From the NCBI GenBank assembly GCA_949502235.1, contig CATBDC010000008.1, positions 1-64,000 on the forward strand: DNA of 64,000 nt, read 5' to 3'. The DNA comes from an uncultured Lachnospiraceae bacterium (GTDB taxonomy: Bacteria > Bacillota > Clostridia > Lachnospirales > Lachnospiraceae). Position 1 is the first letter of the stretch, and each line of letters starts with the position of its first letter. The translations under genes and the position numbers were made by a program. A model generated the notes under the pieces. The model saw only the letters and a list, made by a program, of their open reading frames with translations. It was not told the origin of the DNA and did no database searches. Below, piece after piece: positions 44,975-54,006 of this stretch.

Positions 44975-45892
44975 TCAATTATTCTGCCACACACTCCCGC
45001 CGCCACATCTTTCCAAATCCGGGCATTCTCCCTGTACATAGGAATAAGTTTCCGTCTCCGGCATCTCTTTGATCACATGCTCCAGCCGCGCCAGCATCTT
45101 CTCTTTATCCTTCGGAAGCCTCCCCCGCACCCGGAATTCTATAAAATCATGGAATCCGTCATACAAAAGAGCCGCAGTCATAAGCTCTATCAGGCGCCGC
45201 TCCTCCTCAAGATTCTCCTTCTCAGAGGCGGGGATAAAGCTGCCGTCCAGTATATTCTGATACAGCGGCACCTCTTTGTGCAGAAACATGGAGAAATTCA
45301 CCACATGCGCCGGTCTCGTCTGGTTCAGGAACTCTGCCAGCGCACAGGCGTTCTCCATTCCTCTTCCTTTCCCTGCCACGCCCGTCATAATATGGGCGTC
45401 ATAGATCAGATTGGCCTGATGGAGCCGCCCGATGGCCTCGTAAGCCTGCCCCTGGTCATGATCCTTCTCCATGAACGCAAGCACATCATCAAGCCCGCTC
45501 TCGATACCAAGGTACAGATGCCTTACTCCAAGTTTATAGAATTCTTCCAGCTCGGCATCTGAACGCTTCAGGATACTTGTTACTGTCGCATCCATATTAA
45601 TCTCTTCGCAGCCCGGGAAATACCGCTTTATCATCTTAAGGATATCTATCAGCCGTCCGCTCTCCTGGGCAAATGCATTCCCATCCCCCAGAAAGATCCG
45701 CCTGGGATTCCCGCCCGCATTCTTAACCCGTACCAGTTCTTTTTCAATCTTCTCAAATGGAAGCTCCCTATACTTAAGATGCCGGAACAGGTTGCAGAAC
45801 CTGCACCGGTTGTAGGAACATCCCACCATGATCGGCAGCATGAACGCGGACCGCTCCATAGGGGCCCGGCAGATTTGTCCTTCATATTCCAT
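44975..45892 (-). CDS. Radical SAM protein, Elp3/MiaB-like fold
   Basis: This 305-residue protein's 4Fe-4S motif is CSYNRCRFC at residues ~24-32. It is followed by a radical SAM TIM barrel (LFRHLKYREL, IFLGDGNAFA, LGVRHLYLGIESGLDDVLAFM, HIMTGVAGKGRG). A C-terminal region has CPDLERCGGGSVW. The start at 45892 follows GGAGG by 7 nt. The longer start at 45913 lacks a site. No methylthiotransferase or PTR domain is seen, so the function is unclear. Radical SAM proteins of this short type include Elp3-like and coproporphyrinogen-like groups. It heads a unit with the ATPase-nuclease gene. Confidence 0.82.
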   Translation of the reverse strand: MEYEGQICRAPMERSAFMLPIMVGCSYNRCRFCNLFRHLKYRELPFEKIEKELVRVKNAGGNPRRIFLGDGNAFAQESGRLIDILKMIKRYFPGCEEINMDATVTSILKRSDAELEEFYKLGVRHLYLGIESGLDDVLAFMEKDHDQGQAYEAIGRLHQANLIYDAHIMTGVAGKGRGMENACALAEFLNQTRPAHVVNFSMFLHKEVPLYQNILDGSFIPASEKENLEEERRLIELMTAALLYDGFHDFIEFRVRGRLPKDKEKMLARLEHVIKEMPETETYSYVQGECPDLERCGGGSVWQNN

Positions 45893-45923
45893 CTCTATAC
45901 CTCCAACCCTCAAACATATTTTA

Positions 45924-45952
45924 AGTATAACGCAAAATCTCTTCTACGACAA
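45924..45952 (-). promoter_or_regulatory. Putative promoter of the radical SAM gene
   Basis: Minus strand TTGTCG (45947-45952) and TATACT (45924-45929) are spaced by 17 nt. Confidence 0.55.
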
Positions 45953-46029
45953 GAAAGGATCAAAATCCGATACATGATGCAGAAGAGATTATTGGATTGT
46001 TATTCAAGGGACGGAAGTTTTCAGATGCC

Positions 46030-46230
46030 CTTCCTGTGCATCGAAAATGACGTTCCAACAGCACAGATGTAGACTTTCCAGTGCACAGGCAGTTCGGGGC
46101 GATCCTTCCCCTTAAGCAGATATTTAAGAGGCGCCCTTAGCTCACTGGAGCCTCACCTAAGTCTGTGTGGGGAAGAACCGCCCCGAGTGGCCGTCCCTCG
46201 AATAATGTTCCAACCGTACAGGTGGAAAAA
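46030..46230. repeat. Dispersed structured repeat, copy 2, at the truncated ATPase gene
   Basis: A 201-bp copy shares its left ~36 bases with copy 1 at 3353. Its outer stem pairs GGCAGTTCGGGGCG with the region of CGCCCCGAGTGGCC-like sequence near 46178-46192. The apex is shorter than in copy 1. Its right end is TTCCAACCGTACAG, like the left TTCCAACAGCACAG, giving short direct-repeat-like ends. The stop codon (46157) of the truncated ATPase gene lies inside it. Confidence 0.8.
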
Positions 46231-47371
46231 TTTTCGTCTTCCGCATAAAAGATTTCATCGCTGTTGCCGTAAGAAAATAATTATATATCCGCGTCTCAAA
46301 GATCCGGTTGGCAACTGCTATCTTTTCTCCCTCTTTCTTAATAAAGCCAAACATGAGCGCCATATCCGTCAGACTGTCATCCGGATTATACGCAATATCC
46401 TGCCCGCAGAATAAAAGTGAATATAGCACAGACTTTAGCTCTGGATAAGCCTCAAGCTTTCCAATAAGGGATTCCAACAGCGTATTCTTTTCAGCCAGCA
46501 AAATTTTCACAACCTCCAGAAAACCATTTTTCGTCCAGAAACTTCTTTTATCAGGATAATCCGGGCTTCCCGAAATCTGTTCATCTATAATTTTGCACAG
46601 TTTTGAAACAAGAAAAGGATAGCCGGAGGTATAATCATAAATCAGTCCCGCCATCCCCCAAGTGTCCATTCCGGTTTTATAATCCTGCTCATATTCCTCT
46701 AACATCCCCCTGATATCTTCTTTTGAAAAATCCATGTCAACAAGAAAATCAGCAGCAATATTCCACGGACTATTTACTTTACGCTCATCTTCCCCGGCAA
46801 ATTTTCGTTTCAGATTCTTAATGTCATAGACCCCTGTAAGAATAACCGACTGAAAAGCGGCCCTTTTATCTCTTTGGATATAATATCCGCGAAGCTGCGC
46901 GAGGAAGTCAAGGAACACCTGATTATTTGCCGCACTGTCCACCTCATCAATCATGAGGACAATTTTTTTATCAGCACCGGCACACCACCTGCTTAGGCAG
47001 CGAAATAGTCGGGACAGCCTGACATTTTCCCTGCCGCCGGCAAATTCCCTAAGCTCACTTTTGATTTCCTCCGGGAAATCCGCTGTCTTAGATGAAAGCA
47101 ATTCCTCTGAAAATGCCTCCACAAATGTATATTCATTCTCAAAATCTCCGGAACTAAGCAGCTGGAAGTCCAGACTGATAACTGTGTAATCCTTTTGCAG
47201 ATATTTTTCCAACGCCTGCAGAGTTGTTGTTTTTCCATATTGGCGGGCGCGGTTAATCGTAAAATACTGCCCTTTTTGCACCATATTTCCGATTGCCTGA
47301 AGCCTTGCGTCAAGATTCACCATATAATGCAGCTTCGGACTGCAGCCGCCATTAATGTTAAATGATTTCAT
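46157..47371 (-). pseudogene. P-loop ATPase gene truncated at the 3' end by the repeat
   Basis: The first ~370 residues are a close relative of the 43359 ATPase (Walker A-like ARQYGKTTT, Walker B-like VLMIDEVDSA and the shared RIFETxxY segment). From about residue 370 the similarity stops. The last ~30 residues (HYSRDGHSGRFF part) are encoded inside the repeat, so the whole nuclease-type C-terminal domain (~150 residues in the relative) is missing. A +1 reading near 46245 keeps a weak match (SDEIFYAEDE), hinting at an extra frame change. It sits 16 nt after mrp, so it is probably still transcribed. Possibly a remnant, or an ATPase-only protein. Confidence 0.75.
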
Positions 47372-47387
47372 GGAAAAACACTCCTCT

Positions 47388-48218
47388 TTACATTTTATTT
47401 ACCGCCTCTGCCAGATACTCATTGCTGACTTCATGGAATCTCTCCTGCTCTACTGCTTCGGCAAGCTTTGCATCAATAGGCATTTTCCCAAGCACCGGAA
47501 TCTGAAGCTCTGCCGCTGCCTCGTCAATATGGCTTTCCCCGAACACCGCGATTTCCTTCCCGCAGTCCGGACACTTGAGATAGCTGTAGTTCTCTACGAT
47601 ACCAAGCACCGGGATATTCATCTGCCTTGCCATGCCATAGGCCTTTTTCACTATCATCTTCACCAGATCCTGAGGCGATGACACAATCACCACGCCGTCA
47701 ACCGGAAGGGACTGGAATACGGTAAGGGGTACGTCCCCTGTTCCCGGAGGCATGTCTACAAAGAGATAATCTAAGTCACCCCAGATAACGTCCGTCCAGA
47801 ACTGTGTCACCACTCCGGCAATCACAGGCCCTCTCCAGATAACCGGATCCGATTCATTTTCAAGAAGAAGATTGATAGACATAATCTTCGTACCATCCTT
47901 TGCCTCACAGGGAAGGATGGCATCCTCTGTTCCCCTTGCCTTCTCATGAATCCCGTACATCTTCGGAATAGACGGCCCCGTAATATCCGCGTCCATAATT
48001 CCCACGGAAAAGCCCTGCTCCCTCATCATACGTGCCAGTGACGCTGTCACCATGGATTTACCAACGCCGCCTTTGCCGCTCACTACTGCAATAACCTTAC
48101 GGATACTCGACAATTCATTCGCCGGTTTCCTGAAATCCTGCGGCTTGCTGCCGCAGCTGTCCGCATGGGCGCAGCCCGCACAGTCTGACGGGCTGCAGCC
48201 ATTGTGCTGCTCTGCCAT
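47388..48218 (-). CDS. Mrp/NBP35-family P-loop ATPase (iron-sulfur carrier)
   Basis: This 276-residue protein has N-terminal cysteine-rich CSPSDCAGCAHADSCG. Then comes the deviant Walker A GKGGVGKS (residues ~46-53) and switch DADITGPSIP. Toward the C-terminus CPDCG is the typical CxxC for a bridging 4Fe-4S cluster. Such proteins carry clusters to apo-enzymes. The ATG at 48218 is preferred (GGAGG 10 nt upstream) over a TTG nine bases earlier. It lies between ridA (upstream, 41 nt) and the truncated ATPase gene. Confidence 0.93.
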   Translation of the reverse strand: MAEQHNGCSPSDCAGCAHADSCGSKPQDFRKPANELSSIRKVIAVVSGKGGVGKSMVTASLARMMREQGFSVGIMDADITGPSIPKMYGIHEKARGTEDAILPCEAKDGTKIMSINLLLENESDPVIWRGPVIAGVVTQFWTDVIWGDLDYLFVDMPPGTGDVPLTVFQSLPVDGVVIVSSPQDLVKMIVKKAYGMARQMNIPVLGIVENYSYLKCPDCGKEIAVFGESHIDEAAAELQIPVLGKMPIDAKLAEAVEQERFHEVSNEYLAEAVNKM

Positions 48219-48259
48219 ATCAATCAATCCTCCAAATCTTCTTAAAAATTATACGTCCC

Positions 48260-48634
48260 TTACTCCACTGCCGCAATGACTTCTATCTCACAGAGTGCAC
48301 CCTTCGGAAGCTCCTTCACTGCAAAGCAGCTTCTCGCCGGCTTGGATGTGAAATATTTTGCGTATACCTCGTTAAAAGCACCGAAATTCGCCATGTCAGA
48401 TAAGAAACAGGTGGTCTTAAGTACATGGTCAAAATCTGTTCCGGCCTCCTTAAGCACCTCTCCGATATTTTTACATGCCTGCTCTGTCTGTCCCTCAATG
48501 GTGTCAAACTCGATATCATCGATCTCCGGATTAATGCCCAGCTGTCCCGCAGAATAAAAAACTCCTCCGTGTACATACCCTTGTGAATATGGTCCTAACG
48601 CCTTAGGCGCCTTTTCTGTTGCTACTACTTTCAT
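48260..48634 (-). CDS. ridA: RidA-family reactive imine/enamine deaminase
   Basis: This 124-residue protein has the full RidA length. YSQGYVHGGVFYSAGQLGINPE and the catalytic-site Arg in KPARSCFAVKELPKGALCEIEVIA are present. It hydrolyses the enamine/imine intermediates produced by PLP enzymes to ketoacids. It lies 3 nt after the ornithine-cyclodeaminase-like gene, an arrangement that makes functional sense because that enzyme acts on imines. Confidence 0.95.
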   Translation of the reverse strand: MKVVATEKAPKALGPYSQGYVHGGVFYSAGQLGINPEIDDIEFDTIEGQTEQACKNIGEVLKEAGTDFDHVLKTTCFLSDMANFGAFNEVYAKYFTSKPARSCFAVKELPKGALCEIEVIAAVE

Positions 48635-48637
48635 GAT

Positions 48638-49588
48638 TTACCTCTCCTTTGCTTTTTCTAATAATTTTTGTGCAATGCACACATCAAAAAGACCCATACC
48701 TACAGATTTAAAATAGGTCGTCTTTTTTGTAATCTCTTCCTTGGATTCACCAGATGCAAGAAACTCATTCATCAGGACAGTCCTGTCTTTTGTAATCCGT
48801 CCCGACAAAAGAGGCTGGCTTAGATCCCCGCTTTCCTCGCAGGCGTAGGGAAGCTCGATGTACACCTTGTCCACAAGATCCCAGATAACATCCGGAATCT
48901 CCCGCATCTTAGGGGTGTAGGAGCCGATGGCAACGATACACTTCCCCTCTAAAAGCTCTTTATCCTCCGGCAGCACCGGTGTCTCGGAAGGGGTGGCGGT
49001 ACAGATAATATCACTGTTTTTTACCAGTTCCTCCACTGTCTTACATTGTACTACCTTTACCCCAGGATTATCAATAGCTTTTTCCAGACGGGCAAGATAT
49101 TCCGTCAGATCCCTGTCGCTGTGGTTATACACATAGACTGTATGAATCTCCCTGGCCGCGCAGGCATACAGGGCCAGATGAAAGCCCTGGACACCGGCTC
49201 CCACGATTCCGGCCGTATGGCAGTCCTTCCTTGACAGGTGCCTTATGGCAACCCCGCCTACTGCTCCAGTCCGCCAGGCCGTGACACTCTGGCCGTCAAG
49301 CACTGCCGCCGGCGCTCCTGTCACGGCGTCATTTAACAATACTACCCCGTCAATAGACGGCAGGCCAAGCTTCGCATTTTCCGGGAAAATGGTCAGAATC
49401 TTCGTACCAATCACATTCTTCGTATAGCAGGGCATATACATGAGCGTCTTATTCTCATGCTCCACCACCGGACGTTCAGGCATATAAAAGTCACCGCTCC
49501 CGAAAATGCGGTAGGCCTTTTCAATCTCATCCATCATTTCTTCAAGATCCACAAGCTCTTCAATTTCTTTCTTTCCTAAAACAATCAT
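48638..49588 (-). CDS. Ornithine cyclodeaminase/mu-crystallin family protein
   Basis: This 316-residue NAD(P)-dependent enzyme has the Rossmann glycine motif GIVGAGVQGFHLALYA (near residue 130) and the family start GKKEIEELVDLEEMMDEIEKAYRIFGSG. The range of chemistry is wide: ornithine cyclodeamination, alanine dehydrogenase, or ketimine reductase activity. Catalytic Lys/Asp positions are consistent with the family but do not fix the substrate. It overlaps the MATE stop by 4 nt and precedes ridA by 3 nt, so the operon order is ADH, MATE, OCD, ridA, mrp. Confidence 0.88.
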   Translation of the reverse strand: MIVLGKKEIEELVDLEEMMDEIEKAYRIFGSGDFYMPERPVVEHENKTLMYMPCYTKNVIGTKILTIFPENAKLGLPSIDGVVLLNDAVTGAPAAVLDGQSVTAWRTGAVGGVAIRHLSRKDCHTAGIVGAGVQGFHLALYACAAREIHTVYVYNHSDRDLTEYLARLEKAIDNPGVKVVQCKTVEELVKNSDIICTATPSETPVLPEDKELLEGKCIVAIGSYTPKMREIPDVIWDLVDKVYIELPYACEESGDLSQPLLSGRITKDRTVLMNEFLASGESKEEITKKTTYFKSVGMGLFDVCIAQKLLEKAKER

Positions 49589-50991
49589 ACTCTTCCCTCC
49601 AGTTCTTCTTTTTCTCTTGTTACATCATTTAACCATTTATATTTCCGATACCGCCACAGACAGATCGGCATCTTAATGATTTCATCACTCATCAGTATGA
49701 CATACACCACCGGCACACTGGCGTGGAAGACAAATGCCGCTATGCCTCCAAGTAATATCGAGCACCCCCACATGGTCAGCACATCCATGTAAAGGCCGAA
49801 CCTTGTATCCCCACCGGAGCGGAAGACGCCGCACACAAGGGTTGTATTAAAGGCCTGTCCCACCACAAAGTACGACATAACGAAAAACATAAAGGAGAGA
49901 TACTCCCTTGACTTTCCGGAAAGGGTCAGCACCCGGATAACCACAGGGCCGGACAGAAGAATCATTCCTCCTCCTAAAGCACCCAGGAAAAGGGACAGGA
50001 AAATAAACCGCCCCGCATACGCTCTTGCATGCTCCTTTTTCTTCTCCCCCAGAGTTTTGCCAAGCCAGATTGCCGTAGCATTGGAAATACCGAACACCAC
50101 TACCTGGGCTAATTGCCTCGCTACCTGGGCTACGGAATTCGCCGCTACTGCCTCGCTGCCCAGATGTCCGATAATGGCCGTATTGCAGGAAGACCCTAAG
50201 CCCCACATCATCTCATTTAACACAACCGGCATGGCATAGCGGACATAATCCAGAAATAAGATCCGGTCAATATGTATCAGGTTGCGGATTCGTATTTTAA
50301 CAATATCATTTTTATACCGTGCGTACAGAAGTACCAGGGCAGTCTCCGTAATACGGGCGCATAAGGTGCCTACAGCCGCGCCCACAATCTCAAGCCTGGG
50401 CGCGCCGAAAAGGCCGAAGATCAGCACCGCATTAATGATAATATTGACAAACAGCGAAACAAAATATACCACTGTAGCCACTACCACCCGCTCAATGCTG
50501 CGCATGATATTTAAATACACCTGGGTAACTGCCATAAACATGTAGGAAAGACCCACAATCCTTAAATACTTTGCCCCTTCCGTAACTACCGCGGCATCTG
50601 AGGTATAGATACGCATCAGCGTTTCCGGTATGAAAAATGCAAGTACCGTGAAAACCGCTGCCACAAGTATTCCGGCCGTAAGCCCCATGCCGAGAATTTT
50701 TTCTATGGTATCCGTGTCCCGTTTCCCCCAGTACTGGGCCGTCAGCACCGTGGAGCCTGCCGTAATCCCGAAAAAGATAAGCATCATAATAAACTGTATC
50801 TGCCCCGCAAGAGAGGCTCCTGAAAGCACCTTCTCACCGACCCGGCCAAGCATAAATACATCTGTCGCCGTAACTCCTACATTGATCAGGTTCTGCAGTG
50901 CCATGGGAATGACCAGGGCAAATACATTTCTGTAAAAGCTTTTCCAGTCAATATTTAAATTATCTGTGGTTCGCTGCCTGATAGATTTCAT
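49585..50991 (-). CDS. MATE-family multidrug/cation antiporter
   Basis: This ~468-residue inner-membrane antiporter has about 12 helices (VFALVIPMALQNLINVGVTATDVFMLGRVG is typical). It expels cationic drugs or metabolites by Na+ or H+ exchange. The ATG at 50991, with AGGA upstream, overlaps the alcohol dehydrogenase end by 32 nt. A longer frame to 51027 is less likely. No fusion or lesion. It may export a product of the neighbouring enzymes, which is inference. Confidence 0.9.
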   Translation of the reverse strand: MKSIRQRTTDNLNIDWKSFYRNVFALVIPMALQNLINVGVTATDVFMLGRVGEKVLSGASLAGQIQFIMMLIFFGITAGSTVLTAQYWGKRDTDTIEKILGMGLTAGILVAAVFTVLAFFIPETLMRIYTSDAAVVTEGAKYLRIVGLSYMFMAVTQVYLNIMRSIERVVVATVVYFVSLFVNIIINAVLIFGLFGAPRLEIVGAAVGTLCARITETALVLLYARYKNDIVKIRIRNLIHIDRILFLDYVRYAMPVVLNEMMWGLGSSCNTAIIGHLGSEAVAANSVAQVARQLAQVVVFGISNATAIWLGKTLGEKKKEHARAYAGRFIFLSLFLGALGGGMILLSGPVVIRVLTLSGKSREYLSFMFFVMSYFVVGQAFNTTLVCGVFRSGGDTRFGLYMDVLTMWGCSILLGGIAAFVFHASVPVVYVILMSDEIIKMPICLWRYRKYKWLNDVTREKEELEGRV

Positions 50992-52144
50992 ATGCATCCT
51001 GCGCCGTAAGCTTCTTAAAACAGCCAAGTCTCACCGTGTCCCCCTTTGTGGCAGCTTCTGCCAGAGACCTTAACACCTCATCCGTCTGCACGCCCATACT
51101 CAAATCCCCAAGGCAGACCGGCATATGAAGGCTCCGGAAAAAACTCTCCGTCTGTTCGATAGAAGCAAGCGCCGCCTCCTCCTTATCCTCTGATTCAATA
51201 TTCCATACCTGTTTCCCGAAACGGGCAAATCTGTCCAAATCCAGCCTGTGCACATACTTAGCCCAGCTTCCCCACACGGCACTAAGAGTAGCGCCGTGTA
51301 CCTCGTCAAACCTTCCGGAAAGCTCATGTCCCAGCTTGTGGCAGGCAAAATCCTTAGGCCTTCCAAGCCCCGTAAGCCCATTGTGAGAGAGACTTCCGCA
51401 CCACATCAGCTCACTCATGGCATCATAGTCCTTCTGGTTTTCATACGCTTTCTTTCCGTTCCTTATGACTGTGCGCATCAGCCCCTCCGCCAGCTCATCT
51501 GTCAGCTCATTTCCCTTTACAGGAGTAAAATACCGCTCCAATGTGTGCATAAGAATATCCACAATCCCGCAGGCAAGCTGATATTTAGGAAGGGTTCGCG
51601 TAAGCTCTGGATTTAAAACCGCGAACCCCGGCCGCACAATATCTGAATTATATCCTGCCTTTTTCTTCGTTTCCTCGTCTGTCAGTACTGCCGAATCACT
51701 CATCTCACTTCCCGCCGCCGGAATGGTAAGCACCGCGCCCACCGGAAGAGCCTTTTCTGTCTGCGCCCGGCCCATCCAGAACTCCCAGATGTCCGTGCCC
51801 GGATTCGCCGCGCCTAAAGCCGCCGCCTTGGCTGTGTCAATTGCGCTTCCGCCTCCCACAGCCAGAATCAGCTCTGCCCCAAAAGCTAATGCCTTCTTAA
51901 CTCCTTCCCTGGCAAGAGAGAGACGCGGATTCGGCCTTACGCCGGAAAGCTCCTCATAGACAATTCCCTCCTCCCTTAGGGATTCCTCCACCCGGGAAAG
52001 AAGGCCGCTCTTTACCGCACTTCCTCCTCCATATACAATCAGAACTCTGGAAGCTCCTCTCTCTTTCACGAGCCTTCCTGTCTCATTTTCCGTGTTCCTT
52101 CCAAATACTACCTTTGTAGGCATATATTGTACAAATTCCTTCAT
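50960..52144 (-). CDS. Iron-containing alcohol dehydrogenase (butanol/aldehyde type)
   Basis: This 394-residue group III dehydrogenase has GGGSAIDTAKAAA as the NAD(P)-binding GGGS motif. Metal ligands lie in CGIVDILMHTLERYF and HKLGHELSGRFDEVHGATLS. It oxidises alcohols or reduces aldehydes, and belongs with the YqhD/BDH branch. It lies 40 nt from the RR gene, with a short TTACTG repeat between them. Overlap with the MATE gene suggests the same transcript. Confidence 0.92.
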   Translation of the reverse strand: MKEFVQYMPTKVVFGRNTENETGRLVKERGASRVLIVYGGGSAVKSGLLSRVEESLREEGIVYEELSGVRPNPRLSLAREGVKKALAFGAELILAVGGGSAIDTAKAAALGAANPGTDIWEFWMGRAQTEKALPVGAVLTIPAAGSEMSDSAVLTDEETKKKAGYNSDIVRPGFAVLNPELTRTLPKYQLACGIVDILMHTLERYFTPVKGNELTDELAEGLMRTVIRNGKKAYENQKDYDAMSELMWCGSLSHNGLTGLGRPKDFACHKLGHELSGRFDEVHGATLSAVWGSWAKYVHRLDLDRFARFGKQVWNIESEDKEEAALASIEQTESFFRSLHMPVCLGDLSMGVQTDEVLRSLAEAATKGDTVRLGCFKKLTAQDAYEIYQAANHR

Positions 52145-52162
52145 GATCCTTTTCCTCCTTCC

Positions 52163-52180
52163 TTACTGTTCACAGTAACC
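52163..52180. repeat. TTACTGTTCACAGTAA palindrome after the response-regulator gene
   Basis: A compact inverted repeat (TTACTGT/ACAGTAA arms) follows the RR stop directly. It is the cleanest member of the short repeat family. Confidence 0.6.
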
Positions 52181-52183
52181 CCT

Positions 52184-52804
52184 CTATCTTCCTGTCAGAT
52201 AATATACCGCCAGCTGCGTCCTGTCCCGAAGCGAAAGCTTCTCCAGTATATCGCTGATATAATTCCTCACCGTGCCCTCGCTCAAAAACATTTCCCCGGC
52301 AATCTCCTTGTTGCTTAGGCCTTCCGCTACCAGAGTTACCACCTCATGCTCCTTGTCGCTTAAGCCGTGGGCCCGGTAATCAAATCCCTGCTTTTCCTTT
52401 AAAAGCTCCGGAAGCCTGGCCGTAATCTCTGTTCCAAACACGCTCTGCCCTAAGTACACCGCCTTGAGAGCCGGAAGGATGCTCTGGTAATCCTGCTTCA
52501 AAAGATAACCCTTCACCCCGTATTTCAACGCCTTCACAATATATTCATCATCGGAAAATGTAGTCAGCAGAAGGATCCTTGCCTCCCGGTCAAAGGAAAG
52601 AATCTCCTTCGCCGCCTCAAGCCCGCTTTTTTCCTTCATGCGGATATCCATAAGAAGCACATCCGGCTTTTCCTTTTTATATAGCATAACCGCATCGTCT
52701 CCGTCCGCCCCCACGCCTGCAACCACAATCTCCCGGTCCGCCTCCAGAATCGTCTTAAGGGCTCCGGACACAAACACATCATCGTCTACAATAACAATCC
52801 TCAT
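52184..52804 (-). CDS. NarL/LuxR-type response regulator
   Basis: This 206-residue protein's receiver domain (1-120) has DVLLMDIRM (the phospho-Asp), DD near the N-terminus and a switch Lys in LLKQDY. The C-terminal LuxR helix-turn-helix reads LSDKEHEVVTLVAEGLSNKEIAGEMFLSEGTVRNYISDILEK. It is cognate to the kinase whose stop overlaps its start by 4 nt. The divergent exporter at 54335 is the expected target. Confidence 0.95.
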   Translation of the reverse strand: MRIVIVDDDVFVSGALKTILEADREIVVAGVGADGDDAVMLYKKEKPDVLLMDIRMKEKSGLEAAKEILSFDREARILLLTTFSDDEYIVKALKYGVKGYLLKQDYQSILPALKAVYLGQSVFGTEITARLPELLKEKQGFDYRAHGLSDKEHEVVTLVAEGLSNKEIAGEMFLSEGTVRNYISDILEKLSLRDRTQLAVYYLTGR

Positions 52805-53901
52805 GCAGTTCCCTCCTTTTTCGGCACCGTAATATATATACGGAATCCCTTTTCCTTCTTTATCTGCATATTTCCGCCCAGGGCGCTGACCCGGTCCTTC
52901 ATATTCCGGATTCCCATGCCTTCCGTCCCGCCAAACTCATATTTTTCCTGATACTTTGATATATCCCCCGCCGTTCCGTCATCCTCGATCATCAGCTGGT
53001 AAAGGCCCGGGTGCTCCCTTGCCACAATCTCTACCTTTCCGGCATTACTGTGCTTTGAAACGTTATTCAAGGCCTCCTTTACAATCGCAATAAATCCGTA
53101 TTTTACTTCCTTCGGAAGCACGTACCCCATATCATACGTAAGGTGCGCCTCGCAGAAGGTATATTCCGCCGCAAGCCCCGTAAGAACCTCCTTAAGATTC
53201 ACCGAATCGTCATGCAGATCATGGACACTCTCCCTCACATTTGTCATAGCCAGATTCAGGGTATCCTCAAGCTGGTCAAGCTGCCATCTCATGCTCTCCT
53301 CCCTGTTTACTGCCTTTAAAGCTCCCGTCATTAAAATCGCCCTTGAAAGCATATGTCCCACATGGTCATGAATCTCCCTGGCAATCCGGTTTCTTTCTTT
53401 AAGCCTCGCTGTGTAGACCTCATCATCCTGCTTTTTAAGAAGGCTTTTGTTCCTTTCCTCCAGAAGAAGGTTCAGCTCTCTTCCGTCATCTCTGGTTCTC
53501 CTGAACATTTCCTCAAGCCTTTCATATTCCCTGGCCTGATACACCAAAAAACACGTAAACAGACACCCAATCAAAAGAATCACCAGGGCGCTTTCTAACG
53601 TGTCCCGATAAAAAAAAGCACACAATCCCAAAAGCAGGATTCCTGCTATGTATTTTCTGTATTCCAGCATACTATATAGCATCACCGGAGTAAAAAGCAG
53701 AAGCTTTGGCAGAAAGCAGGCAATGGCACAAAATAAAAACATAAACACCCAGACCCTCCCCGCCGGAACCTTAAGCCGTACCGCTGACACACAGACTACC
53801 GCCGCAAGAAACGCCGCCACAAGCTCCGTATCCACCGGAACCGCAAAAAGCGCCAAAAAACAATATATCAATAAAAGCCCCTGACCGGCGATAGCTCTCA
53901 T
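52801..53901 (-). CDS. DesK-type histidine kinase
   Basis: This 366-residue membrane kinase has four to six N-terminal helices (residues ~5-130). A linker coiled coil (ARLKERNRIAREIHDHVGHMLSRA) holds the phospho-acceptor His in EIHDHVGH. The ATPase domain has NVSKHSNAG and GGTEGMGIRNM as N and G boxes. HisKA_3/DesK family kinases sense membrane state or lipophilic antibiotics. The pair with the NarL regulator and the divergent ABC exporter mirrors the LnrJK-LnrLMN arrangement of Bacillus. Confidence 0.92.
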   Translation of the reverse strand: MRAIAGQGLLLIYCFLALFAVPVDTELVAAFLAAVVCVSAVRLKVPAGRVWVFMFLFCAIACFLPKLLLFTPVMLYSMLEYRKYIAGILLLGLCAFFYRDTLESALVILLIGCLFTCFLVYQAREYERLEEMFRRTRDDGRELNLLLEERNKSLLKKQDDEVYTARLKERNRIAREIHDHVGHMLSRAILMTGALKAVNREESMRWQLDQLEDTLNLAMTNVRESVHDLHDDSVNLKEVLTGLAAEYTFCEAHLTYDMGYVLPKEVKYGFIAIVKEALNNVSKHSNAGKVEIVAREHPGLYQLMIEDDGTAGDISKYQEKYEFGGTEGMGIRNMKDRVSALGGNMQIKKEKGFRIYITVPKKEGTA

Positions 53902-53927
53902 AAACTCCCCTTTTCATTCATTACATT

Positions 53928-53989
53928 TGTCACATAGTAGTTGTGACATGCGACACTACCATTATATATGCAGTAACCGTATAATACAA
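53928..53989 (-). promoter_or_regulatory. Putative promoter and operator of the kinase-regulator pair
   Basis: Minus strand TTGTAT (53984-53989) and TATAAT (53961-53966) are separated by 17 nt. A 21-bp inverted repeat with TGTCACA and TGTGACA arms (53928-53948) lies downstream of the likely start. It is a candidate site for the response regulator. Confidence 0.5.
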
Positions 53990-54006
53990 GAGGGATATGG
54001 GAAAAT

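Noticed and set aside
44975..45892. Oxygen-independent coproporphyrinogen oxidase
   Set aside because: Only the CxxxCxxC and barrel are shared; the HemN-type C-terminal domain is absent.
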